Shown one piece after another: positions 25,260-32,805 of a stretch of 32,805 nucleotides of DNA; positions within the stretch are counted from its first letter, which is position 1, and the number at the start of each line of letters is the position of its first letter. A program made the position numbers and the translations under genes. The notes under the pieces are model-generated. The model worked only from the letters and a program-made list of their open reading frames with translations, was not told where the DNA came from and made no database searches. Source of the stretch: a virus; IMG/VR virus record IMGVR_UViG_3300031772_000165, positions 1 through 32,805 of that record; one strand, given 5' to 3'.

Positions 25260-25868
25260 TCAAGCAAATTTTCCGGTTGCCGCTGCCGCTGGAATGGTCA
25301 CAGGACCAGCTGGAGGACCAGCAAAAGCACCCACACAGGTTGCCATAACAGTAGCTGCCTGTGTAATGTGATTGCAGATTCCACCAGCAATACAAGAGAC
25401 CAACGGCTGTAGTTTAGTTCCACCGATGACTTTGACTGCTTCCATACCGAGAATCTGTGCTTCGAGACCCTTTGCCACGACCCCGAGGACTTTACCCTGA
25501 CCGATACCCGGGCCACCACCAATGACTGCTCCTACAACGATGACAGTCTTCATGGCTTGAACCACGCCAAAGGATATGGAATCAAACAGTTTCTTGATGT
25601 CCCGTCCTGCAAGGCCCTGGGGGGATGCCAAGAGCATCATTTGGCTGCTCATACCAGACGGAGTCAAATTCAGGATCTGGCCTGTAAAGGTCCCGGCGCC
25701 CGGTCCAAGGACCGTACAGGTAGGGTTTGACATACCCACAGACATGATATAGGCCGCGGTCGCATTGGCGACAGCCGAAATCAAGGGCTGCAGCTTATCC
25801 CCAGACAAAGTCAGGGGGGCCGCCTTGCTCATGGCCAAGCCCGTGATAGATGTTGGAACCAATGGCAT
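25260..25868 (-). CDS. Small spike-tip-position protein with internal duplication (202 aa)
   Basis: The protein is Gly/Ala/Pro-rich and hydrophobic. Its two ends are related: residues about 20-63 (LSGDKLQPLISAVANATAAY ... NPTCTVLGPGAG) and about 147-189 (IGGTKLQPLVSCIAGGICNH ... MATCVGAFAGPP). The middle contains GAVIGGGPGIGQGK. Cysteines at 51, 159, 165 and 178 and His167 could bind a metal. It lies directly downstream of the spike gene, overlapping its stop by one base (TAATG) with AGGGA upstream. That is the place where phages and type VI systems often encode a PAAR-type tip. The standard PAAR repeat is not evident, so the tip role is inferred from position and composition. A chaperone-like or baseplate-centre component is an alternative. 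Confidence 0.83.
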   Translation of the reverse strand: MPLVPTSITGLAMSKAAPLTLSGDKLQPLISAVANATAAYIMSVGMSNPTCTVLGPGAGTFTGQILNLTPSGMSSQMMLLASPQGLAGRDIKKLFDSISFGVVQAMKTVIVVGAVIGGGPGIGQGKVLGVVAKGLEAQILGMEAVKVIGGTKLQPLVSCIAGGICNHITQAATVMATCVGAFAGPPAGPVTIPAAAATGKFA

Positions 25869-27814
25869 TAAGTCCCTGCCTTTACTGTCATTAGACCCTT
25901 AAGAGGTGCTCCAGTAACGTAATCCATGTGAGAAGGCATTGGGCCGGCTCCGGTGACCAGCCCTGATCGAGCAGGCCCATTTCCTAGTTCTACAATTGGA
26001 GCCTTGACCGTGACCATAGCCGTCCCAGAAACCTCGATGGAAGTACCCGAGATGGTGACCATTCCCGCGGTGGTTTTTACTGTCACGTTACCGGCAGTGA
26101 CCGCTATTTCGTAGTTTCCTGCGATTACTTTGCTGGTCCGATTTCCGGTGGTTACAGAATCATCAAGGTTCCCCGTGATAACGTCTGTCTGGTGTCCGCC
26201 AATAAGGACCTTTTCCTTGCGGAAACCCTTTATGATCTCGAGTTCGTCATCACCGCTGGAGATCGTGGTCTTTCTAGAACCAAACCGGCACTGCTTCTCC
26301 TTCGTTACAACCTCGGTTGACCCCCACGCAACGTTCTCGGATTTGTCAGCTTCATATTGAAAAACGGCGGATCCCATAATGAGCTCTGACTGTAACCCGG
26401 CCACAATCAAGTTGTCAGTTCCTGAGACCTCTCGGCTATGATCTCCGCCGGTGAGCTCAAACACATTACCATAAATCTTCTCCTGCTTACTCCAATCGTC
26501 ATCGTCCCCACCGTTGACCTCGATGAAAATGCTGCTGGAGGTCCGGATATCAATGCTTCGGCTACGGTCGTTCGTGTTATGAGCGCCAATTTGCCAACGG
26601 ATACCACCCTTCGCGGTCAGATCCCACGAGTTATTCTGAAGCGAATCCTGCCCCCAGACTTCCTTCAGGCCCCCGGTTGCCAGCGTTGACATTGACCGCC
26701 CATTACCTTGCGGGTTTGAACGAGAGGCCGACAGATTCATGAACAGCTGACCTTCTTTGTCAACCCCGATGAAGGACCCAGATTTCAGGAAATGCAGGGC
26801 AAATGCAAGACCCAGAGATGACACTTCATCCTGGCCCTTGTTCTGCATGGCTTGTACCAAAGCAAAAGCACCGACCCGATCGTTAGGTCCCGAGAATAGT
26901 GCGGGGCGCAATATGGCCCCATACTGCTTGGAATTGTTGGGGTCGGCTCCGATGTAATTACCCAAGGCAAAGGACACGATTGGGTCACGATTCGAAGTCG
27001 ACGTGGCCGCATTCATGTCATTTGAATCTAAGACTGCATCGCAGAGATCATCCGCATCGATGCGGTATTCCGAATAGAACTTTGTGTCGAAAGCGATCGG
27101 TTTTCCGTAGGGTACTATATAGATAACGTCCCCGAATTCAGGAATTGATTTCAGACTCCCGTTGGACCCACGCATTTTTACGCCATTCGCATCATAAAGG
27201 GTCATGCTGTTGCGAATAGCCGGACCCATGCTGACCGAGGCTCCATCAGCAAAGGTGTAATTTCCGACCGAGGTCGAGAGAATGGATTGGTCCCCATAGC
27301 GAAACTTGATTGTATCCCCGAAAGAATCCGAGAGTTGAAGGCCTTTATTGGCCAACAACATGCCTCCCAAAGAGGACTTTAAAATCATGTCTCCTTCTGC
27401 AAGATCACGGAAGCGGAATTTGATGACATTTTCGTCTTCATTAGGGACAGAATCAGGCAGGTTCTTGACATCACTGAAGTCCAGACCGGCGAGCAAAGAT
27501 GACGGAACAAACGTCAGGATGAATGGTGCGGCATGATTGAGACCAGTGCTGTAGAAACCGCAGATAGCTAGAGAGTAGCGCTCCGGTATTTGACCAAGAC
27601 AGCCGGAAGGGCCAACATATGGAAACGGAATTGGAATCCAATCAGGAGACCCGTCTCCGGTTTGCCACTGAATCTTGACCTGATAACCGCGGGGGTCAAC
27701 CTCCATGACTCTTCCAACCCGGAGAAACCTGTACCTATAATCGCCCGTAGCCTGTGTGATTACAGGACTTGGTTTCTCCCCCCGGCTATACTGACGCTTA
27801 GTCCAATTTGTCAT
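25868..27814 (-). CDS. Baseplate spike protein, gp5/gpV/VgrG-like (648 aa)
   Basis: This is the membrane-piercing central spike. Residues about 25-95 look like the OB-fold of gp5/gpV proteins (RFLRVGRVMEVDPRGYQVKI, WIPIPFPYVGP, then YSLAICGFYSTG). Residues about 505-613 are short strand repeats typical of a triple beta-helix needle (KVIAGNYEIAVTAGNVTVKT, then GMVTISGTSIEVSGTAMVTV). The middle is beta-rich without a visible lysozyme domain, unlike T4 gp5. A longer frame opens with TTG at 27844, but that TTG is one base from a GGAGAAG. ATG 27814 is preferred, in an ATGA overlap with a possible 17-residue leader frame. It follows the hub gene after 96 bp and precedes the tip-position gene by a TAATG overlap. 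Confidence 0.85.
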   Translation of the reverse strand: MTNWTKRQYSRGEKPSPVITQATGDYRYRFLRVGRVMEVDPRGYQVKIQWQTGDGSPDWIPIPFPYVGPSGCLGQIPERYSLAICGFYSTGLNHAAPFILTFVPSSLLAGLDFSDVKNLPDSVPNEDENVIKFRFRDLAEGDMILKSSLGGMLLANKGLQLSDSFGDTIKFRYGDQSILSTSVGNYTFADGASVSMGPAIRNSMTLYDANGVKMRGSNGSLKSIPEFGDVIYIVPYGKPIAFDTKFYSEYRIDADDLCDAVLDSNDMNAATSTSNRDPIVSFALGNYIGADPNNSKQYGAILRPALFSGPNDRVGAFALVQAMQNKGQDEVSSLGLAFALHFLKSGSFIGVDKEGQLFMNLSASRSNPQGNGRSMSTLATGGLKEVWGQDSLQNNSWDLTAKGGIRWQIGAHNTNDRSRSIDIRTSSSIFIEVNGGDDDDWSKQEKIYGNVFELTGGDHSREVSGTDNLIVAGLQSELIMGSAVFQYEADKSENVAWGSTEVVTKEKQCRFGSRKTTISSGDDELEIIKGFRKEKVLIGGHQTDVITGNLDDSVTTGNRTSKVIAGNYEIAVTAGNVTVKTTAGMVTISGTSIEVSGTAMVTVKAPIVELGNGPARSGLVTGAGPMPSHMDYVTGAPLKGLMTVKAGT

Positions 27815-27864
27815 ATATATAACCTGTGTCCCCAACTCTTCCAACTTCTCCGCTTACGCTTCAT
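27811..27864 (-). CDS. Possible 17-residue basic leader peptide before the spike gene
   Basis: In the 96-bp gap before the spike gene, ATG 27864 opens a 17-codon frame (MKRKRRSWKSWGHRLYI). Its TGA overlaps the spike ATG as ATGA. GGTGGTAAGGG lies just upstream, and an in-frame ATG at 27882 would add six residues. The peptide has seven Lys/Arg in seventeen positions. It could couple translation of the spike gene to ribosomes arriving from the hub gene. The frame is short and may be chance. Confidence 0.3.
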   Translation of the reverse strand: MKRKRRSWKSWGHRLYI

Positions 27865-27910
27865 ACCCTTACCACCAATCATACATTGGGCTGTTGATTG
27901 TTTGACAGTT

Positions 27911-30304
27911 TCAATTGATTTGATATTCAATCTCTCCCTCAGGTGGTATTGGGGCTGGTGGGGCTGGTGGTTTGGTGACCTTTTTTGGTTTTTTGACTTT
28001 TGCATTGCTGAGTGTTTTACCCGACAATGCCGACAATGCCGCATCGACTTGATTGGCGTCTGGTGTAATATCAGAGACATCCGGCATATTTGTTCGAATG
28101 TTGAACCCTTCCAAATAGGCCGGTATGAGACCTTCACGTCCTTCCCTGATAGTAGCCGCATAATCCTTCATATTTTCCGATTCCGCAACAGATCCAACGG
28201 TCATCTTAGTGATGCTGTCCTCAGCCTGCATGTTGGTGGCGGGTAGTTTCCAAGAGTCCTCGTCAATTCCCGTTCCACCTGTGACTGAAATTCCTCGACC
28301 ATATCTGAATGCGCCAATATGCCTATAGCCTTCTTCGTCGGTGAACGGGATAGACCTCTGTGTCACCGCCCGTGCAATGCTGGGGTCTTTTATACCTTTG
28401 TCCTTGGCTTCTTGGCCTTCTCTGGGAACAATATCATAGCGACCCTGCTCAACACCAACGATGCGGCCGGTGCTCGCGAGAAGCTGCCGGGCTTTTTCTG
28501 CGTTATCGCTCAGCTCCCAAGGGCTCGAATAGCTCTCACTTATCTGCTTCTCAAGTTCCTTCTTCGCTTCCGCATCCAATTGGGTCTTTGCCGGGGTACC
28601 CGTTGATTCCTTGTCTGTTCTCCCGGCTTTGACATCCTTATCTTCTTTTGTGACTGCTCCTGCACCCCTATATAGATAGATCTTGTCTCTCTCCAGAACA
28701 AATTGGTCGCCCTCCAATTTGTACATTCTGGTTCGCTCTGCTTCCAACGCCAAGGTTGTCGTGAATGCGGATCCATAATCAAAGCTATGATTGATTGACT
28801 TCACATAATGGAAGGAATCCCGATAGCCAAGATAGATCGGAAACCCCAACCGTAGTTCAGGACGACCCACAATAGTGATGCTCCCTGTGAAAGCCTTAGC
28901 ATTCAGGAAGGCCATGTGTCCCATCGCCATCATGTTCGCCGCAACCGTACTACGGATATACTCAAGAGTGACCCTTTTGAATTTGACCCCGTAGCGTTTG
29001 GCCAAATCGATATCGATGTGGAAACCACGTCCACTCGGAAGATCCAATCCGCGCAATTTCGGGTGAAAAGGAGTCTGAACCTCCAAAATTGTAGTAATTT
29101 CCTCAGCATTAGTCTGGAACGATTGGTTGATCACGTCTGCGGGATCTATTCGATACGGAGGAACATATTTGGTATTGAGATTGTAGAAGGGCGGCTTAAA
29201 AATCCACTGCCCGTTCACATCTTGAAAGAATTCAAACTCACAGCGGTTCTTTATTTCGATGGCGATATCCAACTTCGACATGTACTCTGCGTCGTTGAAT
29301 GTTCCCATTTTGTCGAATTGGAAGAAGACCGTGAATCCATTCAAATAAGCATTATCAATGAAGTCCTTGTTAGACTTGAATCCTTGCAACGGTTTACCCG
29401 TGATGTTCGTATCTTCAGTGGTATTTTTTATTTCGGAGGTGCTGCTTGTTCCAGCTCCGGGTATGTCGAAAGTCTCCCATTTACGGACTTTCCCTGGTTC
29501 TACAGGCTTCAATGGTTGCCCCATCACTCCATACATTTTCAATACTGAACCCAGCGCACTGAATCGCTTCTCCCAATATTGCATGATGCCCTTCACCACG
29601 GATTTGAAAGCCTGTGGTGGGTACAACTGACTCAGCGGGGTTTTCTGAGCCAGCCACGTGGGGGTCACAAACTCGTGCATGCCCATGCTCTGAGTCATCC
29701 GGTACAAAATGGTATAGGGGTTGGCATCAGTGAAGATAGTCGAATAGGCTGTCATGATCTGTCCCCCGCCGGCGGCAATGCCACTTGCAGGTACGGGGTG
29801 GATGTTGATCTGGCTATAAGCCCACCAATGAAGCATGTCAGAGCATTGAAGCGAGATGGTGTAGACACCGCCCGAGAAGTTTTCTTCTACTTGTACAATG
29901 AATCCCCAGAAAGACGGGTAGTATTTGGGGCTTCCATCAACCAAGAATCGACCCTTGAAATAGATCTTTACTTCCATCATGGGTACAAATATTGGTGAAC
30001 GAATGGTCTGCCCATCTATGCCGTAGAAAGAAATCCAATATTTTGAGTGCTCTCCATAGATGGGTGTGGTAATCGTGATGGAAGCAGACCCCTGACCCGG
30101 GTTATCGATTGTATTCTGAACATTGACTGAGGTGATCCCATCATTGAAGCTCATGTTCTGGTTTTTTCCAGACACAGAACTGATGACTGCTTCAGTCATG
30201 TTTCCATTCAAGAAAACCAGAACATCCGGGGCCTGTTTGATAACCCCGCGGTTCTTGAATTCCTGAAAAGTAAACAGGCCAGAATTTTTTGAGTTGTAAG
30301 CCAT
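27911..30304 (-). CDS. Baseplate hub protein, gp27/gpD/XkdQ-like (797 aa)
   Basis: This is the central hub between tail tube and spike. The N-terminus (about 30-150) has strands with DNPGQGSASITITTP and YPSFWGFIVQVEE, typical of tube-like hub domains. The clearest signature is at about 471-515: GSITIVGRPELRLGFPIYLG followed by YVKSINHSFDYGSAFTTTL. This matches the pattern 'G..ti.G.P.lr.G ... v.H....g..f.T.l' of gp27/gpD/XkdQ-type hubs. Beyond residue about 560 is a long charged extension (KDVKAGRTDKESTGTPAKTQ onward) ending in a Lys/Pro-rich tail KKPKKVTKPPAPPAPIPP. The extension is not needed for a hub and may bind a partner. ATG 30304 follows the previous stop by 2 bp. Confidence 0.85.
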   Translation of the reverse strand: MAYNSKNSGLFTFQEFKNRGVIKQAPDVLVFLNGNMTEAVISSVSGKNQNMSFNDGITSVNVQNTIDNPGQGSASITITTPIYGEHSKYWISFYGIDGQTIRSPIFVPMMEVKIYFKGRFLVDGSPKYYPSFWGFIVQVEENFSGGVYTISLQCSDMLHWWAYSQINIHPVPASGIAAGGGQIMTAYSTIFTDANPYTILYRMTQSMGMHEFVTPTWLAQKTPLSQLYPPQAFKSVVKGIMQYWEKRFSALGSVLKMYGVMGQPLKPVEPGKVRKWETFDIPGAGTSSTSEIKNTTEDTNITGKPLQGFKSNKDFIDNAYLNGFTVFFQFDKMGTFNDAEYMSKLDIAIEIKNRCEFEFFQDVNGQWIFKPPFYNLNTKYVPPYRIDPADVINQSFQTNAEEITTILEVQTPFHPKLRGLDLPSGRGFHIDIDLAKRYGVKFKRVTLEYIRSTVAANMMAMGHMAFLNAKAFTGSITIVGRPELRLGFPIYLGYRDSFHYVKSINHSFDYGSAFTTTLALEAERTRMYKLEGDQFVLERDKIYLYRGAGAVTKEDKDVKAGRTDKESTGTPAKTQLDAEAKKELEKQISESYSSPWELSDNAEKARQLLASTGRIVGVEQGRYDIVPREGQEAKDKGIKDPSIARAVTQRSIPFTDEEGYRHIGAFRYGRGISVTGGTGIDEDSWKLPATNMQAEDSITKMTVGSVAESENMKDYAATIREGREGLIPAYLEGFNIRTNMPDVSDITPDANQVDAALSALSGKTLSNAKVKKPKKVTKPPAPPAPIPPEGEIEYQIN

Positions 30305-30306
30305 GA

Positions 30307-31320
30307 TTATCTCGTAAAGAACTCCGACAGTGTTCCCTGTTCAAATGCCGTCAAAAGCTGCCCACGAAGTTTCATGTTCTGATTATAGGACCCATTCGTA
30401 TATTTTCGTTCGACGGCCTCACTCCAAGGGAGTCCATACGGAGGGAAAACCATCAAGGTTGCTTTCTCCCACAATTGGACGCAAGTCTCGTCTGTCTTTT
30501 GTCTCGTTGTTGTTGGATGAGCTACGGGCCCATTAGCCCCCACATCATAAATTAACGTGCTGGTGGGGTCGTCCTCCCCCAGAGACCGGTCCGAATTATC
30601 AAAGTTGGATTGGCTTGTCGTTTGGATGTCATCCAAAGGCCTGAAATGACCCCGGATGTAGTTGTAATTGGTTGAAAGAGAGCTACAGACAAATTCAAAA
30701 TTGTAGGAGAATATGAAGGGAGATTCGGCAGTTTCGTCGATCGTGAAGTTGTTGAAGTGCCCCATGAAAATCTGGCCGTCATATGAGAGCTCCACCCCCT
30801 GTACCAAATCAATGACTCGAGTGGCTGCCTGCGGGTCGGTCTGGTCATTCATCCTGTATCCGTTATTCTTGTAGGCACTGACCAGGGCCATGAAATTCAG
30901 GAAACCAAACGAATATTTCTTCAGGAGCTCTGCGGCGCCTTCACCGGAGACCATGAACATGGCTGACTTGCCAGTCGCTGTAAGCATATCCTGATTGTCG
31001 CCCCAGAGCTGGGGGATCCACCCATTTCTGGTGTAAACCGTCTGAGCGGCATTGGTTTTACCGTGGTTCATGTTCTCAGGATTGATGAGAAGTGTGATTT
31101 GAGCACGAAGCCCATCGTTTCCTGGAACTGCAATAGTCATGGGAAGAATGGCTTGAGCGGCACCCGTCAAGAAGATATTCTCGCGAGACAACGCACTCAT
31201 TAAGGCGTCGGAAAGGCCCTCGGCCGGGATCAATCCTGCAGATACTGGCTCAAAGGAAACGCTACCTTGAGCCCTATTCAGGAAATCATCAGTATCTATT
31301 CTGACTTGTTGGCGATTCAT
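30307..31320 (-). CDS. Tail-tube end/baseplate adaptor protein, larger paralog (337 aa)
   Basis: The product shares a core with the 238-residue neighbour. It has a (L/I)INPE(N/T) start, then T..GW...WG...D..T..G..A.F, a helical section containing NFMALVSAYKNNGY, a strand VELSYDGQIFMGHFNNF, and a final P(F)IFSYNFEF strand. The next ~90 residues (from RGHFRPLDD) are an extra tail. An earlier TTG (31326) would add two residues, but ATG 31320 lies 2 bp past the upstream stop and is preferred. Placement directly after the tape measure and before the hub fits adaptors that cap the tail tube. T4 gp48 and gp54 are such a paralogous pair (family knowledge); direct orthology is not shown. Confidence 0.8.
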   Translation of the reverse strand: MNRQQVRIDTDDFLNRAQGSVSFEPVSAGLIPAEGLSDALMSALSRENIFLTGAAQAILPMTIAVPGNDGLRAQITLLINPENMNHGKTNAAQTVYTRNGWIPQLWGDNQDMLTATGKSAMFMVSGEGAAELLKKYSFGFLNFMALVSAYKNNGYRMNDQTDPQAATRVIDLVQGVELSYDGQIFMGHFNNFTIDETAESPFIFSYNFEFVCSSLSTNYNYIRGHFRPLDDIQTTSQSNFDNSDRSLGEDDPTSTLIYDVGANGPVAHPTTTRQKTDETCVQLWEKATLMVFPPYGLPWSEAVERKYTNGSYNQNMKLRGQLLTAFEQGTLSEFFTR

Positions 31321-31322
31321 AA

Positions 31323-32039
31323 TCAACGAACCACGGATTTCCGGTTAGCAAATCTGAACAACGTTTTTTCTGCCCGAAACGTGATGGTGTAGGTGAATCG
31401 ATAGGGAGAATTGGAATCCTCAGTTGTATCAACACTTTCGAAGTACCCAATGAAAGATGCATAGTCATAAGTCAACCGGATGAACAACCTGTCTTTTACA
31501 AAGCCTTGGTTATCAAAAGTACACCCGTTGTGGGCAAAGATCTGGAGTAACTTCTTCCATTCTCGATAGGATATTGACAATCTCCGGTAACTTGTGGTCA
31601 ATCCGGGTTCGACATTCGTTGGGTAGCTAATTGCGTCACCCGAGGTCAGTTGATATTCACCTTGATGAATCTTCCCTGCGGAGCGCAGTGAGTCCGCTCC
31701 AATCACGAATGCCGCGGTGCTGCCTTGAAGGGTGATAGTGTCCATCTCCTCACCCCAATGGTCTTCAACCCAAGAAGTCATCGTTTGAGTACGGTTCACA
31801 ATTTTGGACATGTTCATGCTGAGCGTCGTCGGGTTAATCATCAGTCTCACACCAAGGAGCTCCGTCCCGTCCTCCATGGTGATTGACTCTCCAACACCAC
31901 TTGAATTCACCATCTCGACATAAAAAGGGCTACCCTTGGCGATCGGAACTGCCGCATAGTTATGCAGATAGTCCGATACGTTCAGCAGATAGTCACTGCT
32001 GCCGGAAACATATTGCTGTCTTGCGTCTTGATCAGCCAT
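31323..32039 (-). CDS. Tail-tube end/baseplate adaptor protein, smaller paralog (238 aa)
   Basis: The protein has an N-terminal extension of about 65 residues. It then carries the core shared with the 337-residue neighbour: MINPTTLSMNMSKIV, the motif SWVEDHWGEEMDTITLQG, a helical RLSISYREWKKLLQIFAHNG section, LTYDYASFIGYFESV and a closing PYRFTYTITFRA strand. No LysM repeat is visible, although PBSX XkdP at this position has one. The gene starts 3 bp after the tape-measure stop, and its ribosome site is weak, suggesting coupling. The 337-residue gene follows after 2 bp. Role by position: connector between tape measure or tube end and hub. Confidence 0.8.
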   Translation of the reverse strand: MADQDARQQYVSGSSDYLLNVSDYLHNYAAVPIAKGSPFYVEMVNSSGVGESITMEDGTELLGVRLMINPTTLSMNMSKIVNRTQTMTSWVEDHWGEEMDTITLQGSTAAFVIGADSLRSAGKIHQGEYQLTSGDAISYPTNVEPGLTTSYRRLSISYREWKKLLQIFAHNGCTFDNQGFVKDRLFIRLTYDYASFIGYFESVDTTEDSNSPYRFTYTITFRAEKTLFRFANRKSVVR

Positions 32040-32042
32040 TGG

Positions 32043-32805
32043 TTAGGCCATTTTTGCTTGGTAGAGGGCAGACTTGATTTCATTGGCGATCTTGTTGGCC
32101 AAATCGGTTTCAGTCGCATTCACTGTGATGTTGATGCTCCTTCCACCGCCCTGCTGAGCCCCAGATACGGTTTCTCCACGATGCAGCAGGAGATTCTCGG
32201 ATTGTCTTTTGACCTGATAACTTCCGATGAGTCCCGCTTCCGCTTTAGCCGGTGCCGGGGGCTCGGCCGCCAAGCGTCGCTTCTCGGCGGCCTCATATTG
32301 CTTTTTCCCTATTGCAATTTGCCCGCCCGATTCACCCATCAACCCCGATTTGCCCTTGTTTTCTTCCCACAACCCAGCTGTCATGAGTCCTTCTACCGAG
32401 TCAGCCATAGAGATGCCGAGTTCATTAAGTATCATCGGCAGAGTTTTACCTTCTTCCATCATTGCGGCTACTTCCACACCGAGTGCTTTCTTATCCCCCG
32501 TGAACATCATCTTCAATAGTTTTGCCATCTTCTCGCTTGTTTCGTTTCCGGTTGTCAGAAGTTTCAATTGTTTATTAATGGCTATCAAATTACCCTGGGC
32601 AGCTTCTAGTGCTTTCTTAGTCAATGCTATTCTTTCCACCTGCTTCTTCATAGCGTCTTTAGCTTCTTGGGTATCTCCTCCTTTTTCCTGCATAGCCATA
32701 AGTTCATCTGTCTGTTTTTTCAGCGTTTCTTGGAGGGAATCAACACCCGTTTGTGCGGCTGCTGCGGCCTTTGAAGAAACTTTTATTGCGGCATCAACCT
32801 TTTTC
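32043..32805 (-). CDS. Tail tape-measure protein, C-terminal fragment
   Basis: The frame is open to the right edge, so only the last 253 residues are seen; internal Met codons at 32699 and 32693 are not the true start. The visible part begins with an Ala/Lys/Gln-rich helical stretch (KVDAAIKVSSKAAAAAQTGV, then QETLKKQTDELM) and continues as coiled coil (VERIALTKKALEAAQGNLIA). It includes a KMMFTGDKKALGVEVAAMME segment and ends with INITVNATETDLANKIANEI...YQAKMA. That last block is the C-terminal signature often seen in tape measures (ININA...DLA..I...I). The protein would set tail length and sit in the tube. Location directly before the adaptor and hub genes agrees. Confidence 0.78.
   Translation of the reverse strand, partial: KKVDAAIKVSSKAAAAAQTGVDSLQETLKKQTDELMAMQEKGGDTQEAKDAMKKQVERIALTKKALEAAQGNLIAINKQLKLLTTGNETSEKMAKLLKMMFTGDKKALGVEVAAMMEEGKTLPMILNELGISMADSVEGLMTAGLWEENKGKSGLMGESGGQIAIGKKQYEAAEKRRLAAEPPAPAKAEAGLIGSYQVKRQSENLLLHRGETVSGAQQGGGRSINITVNATETDLANKIANEIKSALYQAKMA

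Noticed and set aside
25260-25868. Direct PAAR-domain assignment for the spike-tip-position protein
   Set aside because: Position and Gly/Pro content fit, but the PAAR repeat pattern is not visible and the protein is twice the usual length.
25868-27814. Lysozyme domain in the spike as in T4 gp5
   Set aside because: The middle region is beta-rich and shows no lysozyme catalytic Glu/Asp/Thr context.
27815-27844. TTG start extending the spike protein by ten residues
   Set aside because: The only ribosome-site-like sequence is one base from the TTG, too close to act; ATG 27814 gives a normal ATGA junction.
27590-28246. 218-codon plus-strand frame with hydrophobic stretches crossing the hub/spike gap
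   Set aside because: It overlaps two well-supported minus genes, and its hydrophobic look comes from antisense of Lys/Pro- and Arg-rich coding.
31321-31326. TTG start for the 337-residue adaptor
   Set aside because: It adds only two residues and overlaps the upstream stop; ATG 31320 two bases past the stop is more ordinary.

Overview
The window is a single-strand (minus) block of tail and baseplate genes from a contractile-tailed bacteriophage (myovirus type) or a prophage of that type. It runs from the end of a tape-measure protein (right edge) to a large adhesin-like or baseplate-periphery protein cut by the left edge. No head, DNA-packaging, replication, integration, lysis or tRNA genes are visible, so the host cannot be named. 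Base composition looks near 50% GC and uniform. Every real gene reads right to left. Most junctions are 2-17 bp gaps, 1-4 bp overlaps or a longer overlap, as expected for one co-transcribed late unit. Only three gaps approach or exceed 40 bp: 27815-27910, 16008-16110 and 4132-4236. There is no gene-free stretch over 300 bases.

Layout in transcription order. (1) 32805-27911: the tape-measure C-terminus, two mutually paralogous small proteins that sit where tube-end/baseplate adaptor proteins (T4 gp48/gp54, PBSX XkdP position) are expected, and a 797-residue hub protein with a gp27/gpD/XkdQ-like C-terminal domain. (2) 27814-25260: a spike protein with an N-terminal OB-like fold and a C-terminal gp5-like beta-helix, then a 202-residue small protein made of two related halves in the position of a spike tip. 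(3) 25242-16111: four unusual genes encoding a 1874-residue beta-rich structural protein, an 84-residue protein whose 5' end overlaps it by 115 nt, a 583-residue protein with two related halves around an FN3-like middle, and a 537-residue coiled-coil protein. (4) 16070-4237: the wedge genes, namely a gp25/gpW-like protein, a 1060-residue gpJ/gp6-like protein, a 1330-residue protein carrying an inserted seven-bladed beta-propeller, a 119-residue protein, and a 1182-residue protein with gpI/gp7-like placement. (5) 4131-1: a 195-residue conserved tail protein preceded by a TATAAATA late-promoter-like element, a 296-residue protein of unknown role, and an 884+ residue protein paralogous to the 1330-residue one.

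The products should build one very large baseplate. The tape measure, adaptors, hub, spike and tip form the central axis. The gp25/gpJ/gpI-like proteins form wedges. The large beta-modular proteins form the periphery and probably contact the host. The most striking feature is modular reuse. The same small beta modules recur in several of the giant proteins, and one paralog has gained a roughly 400-residue insertion (a Ycf48/Asp-box type propeller with another domain nested inside it) at a loop where its sister has 37 residues.
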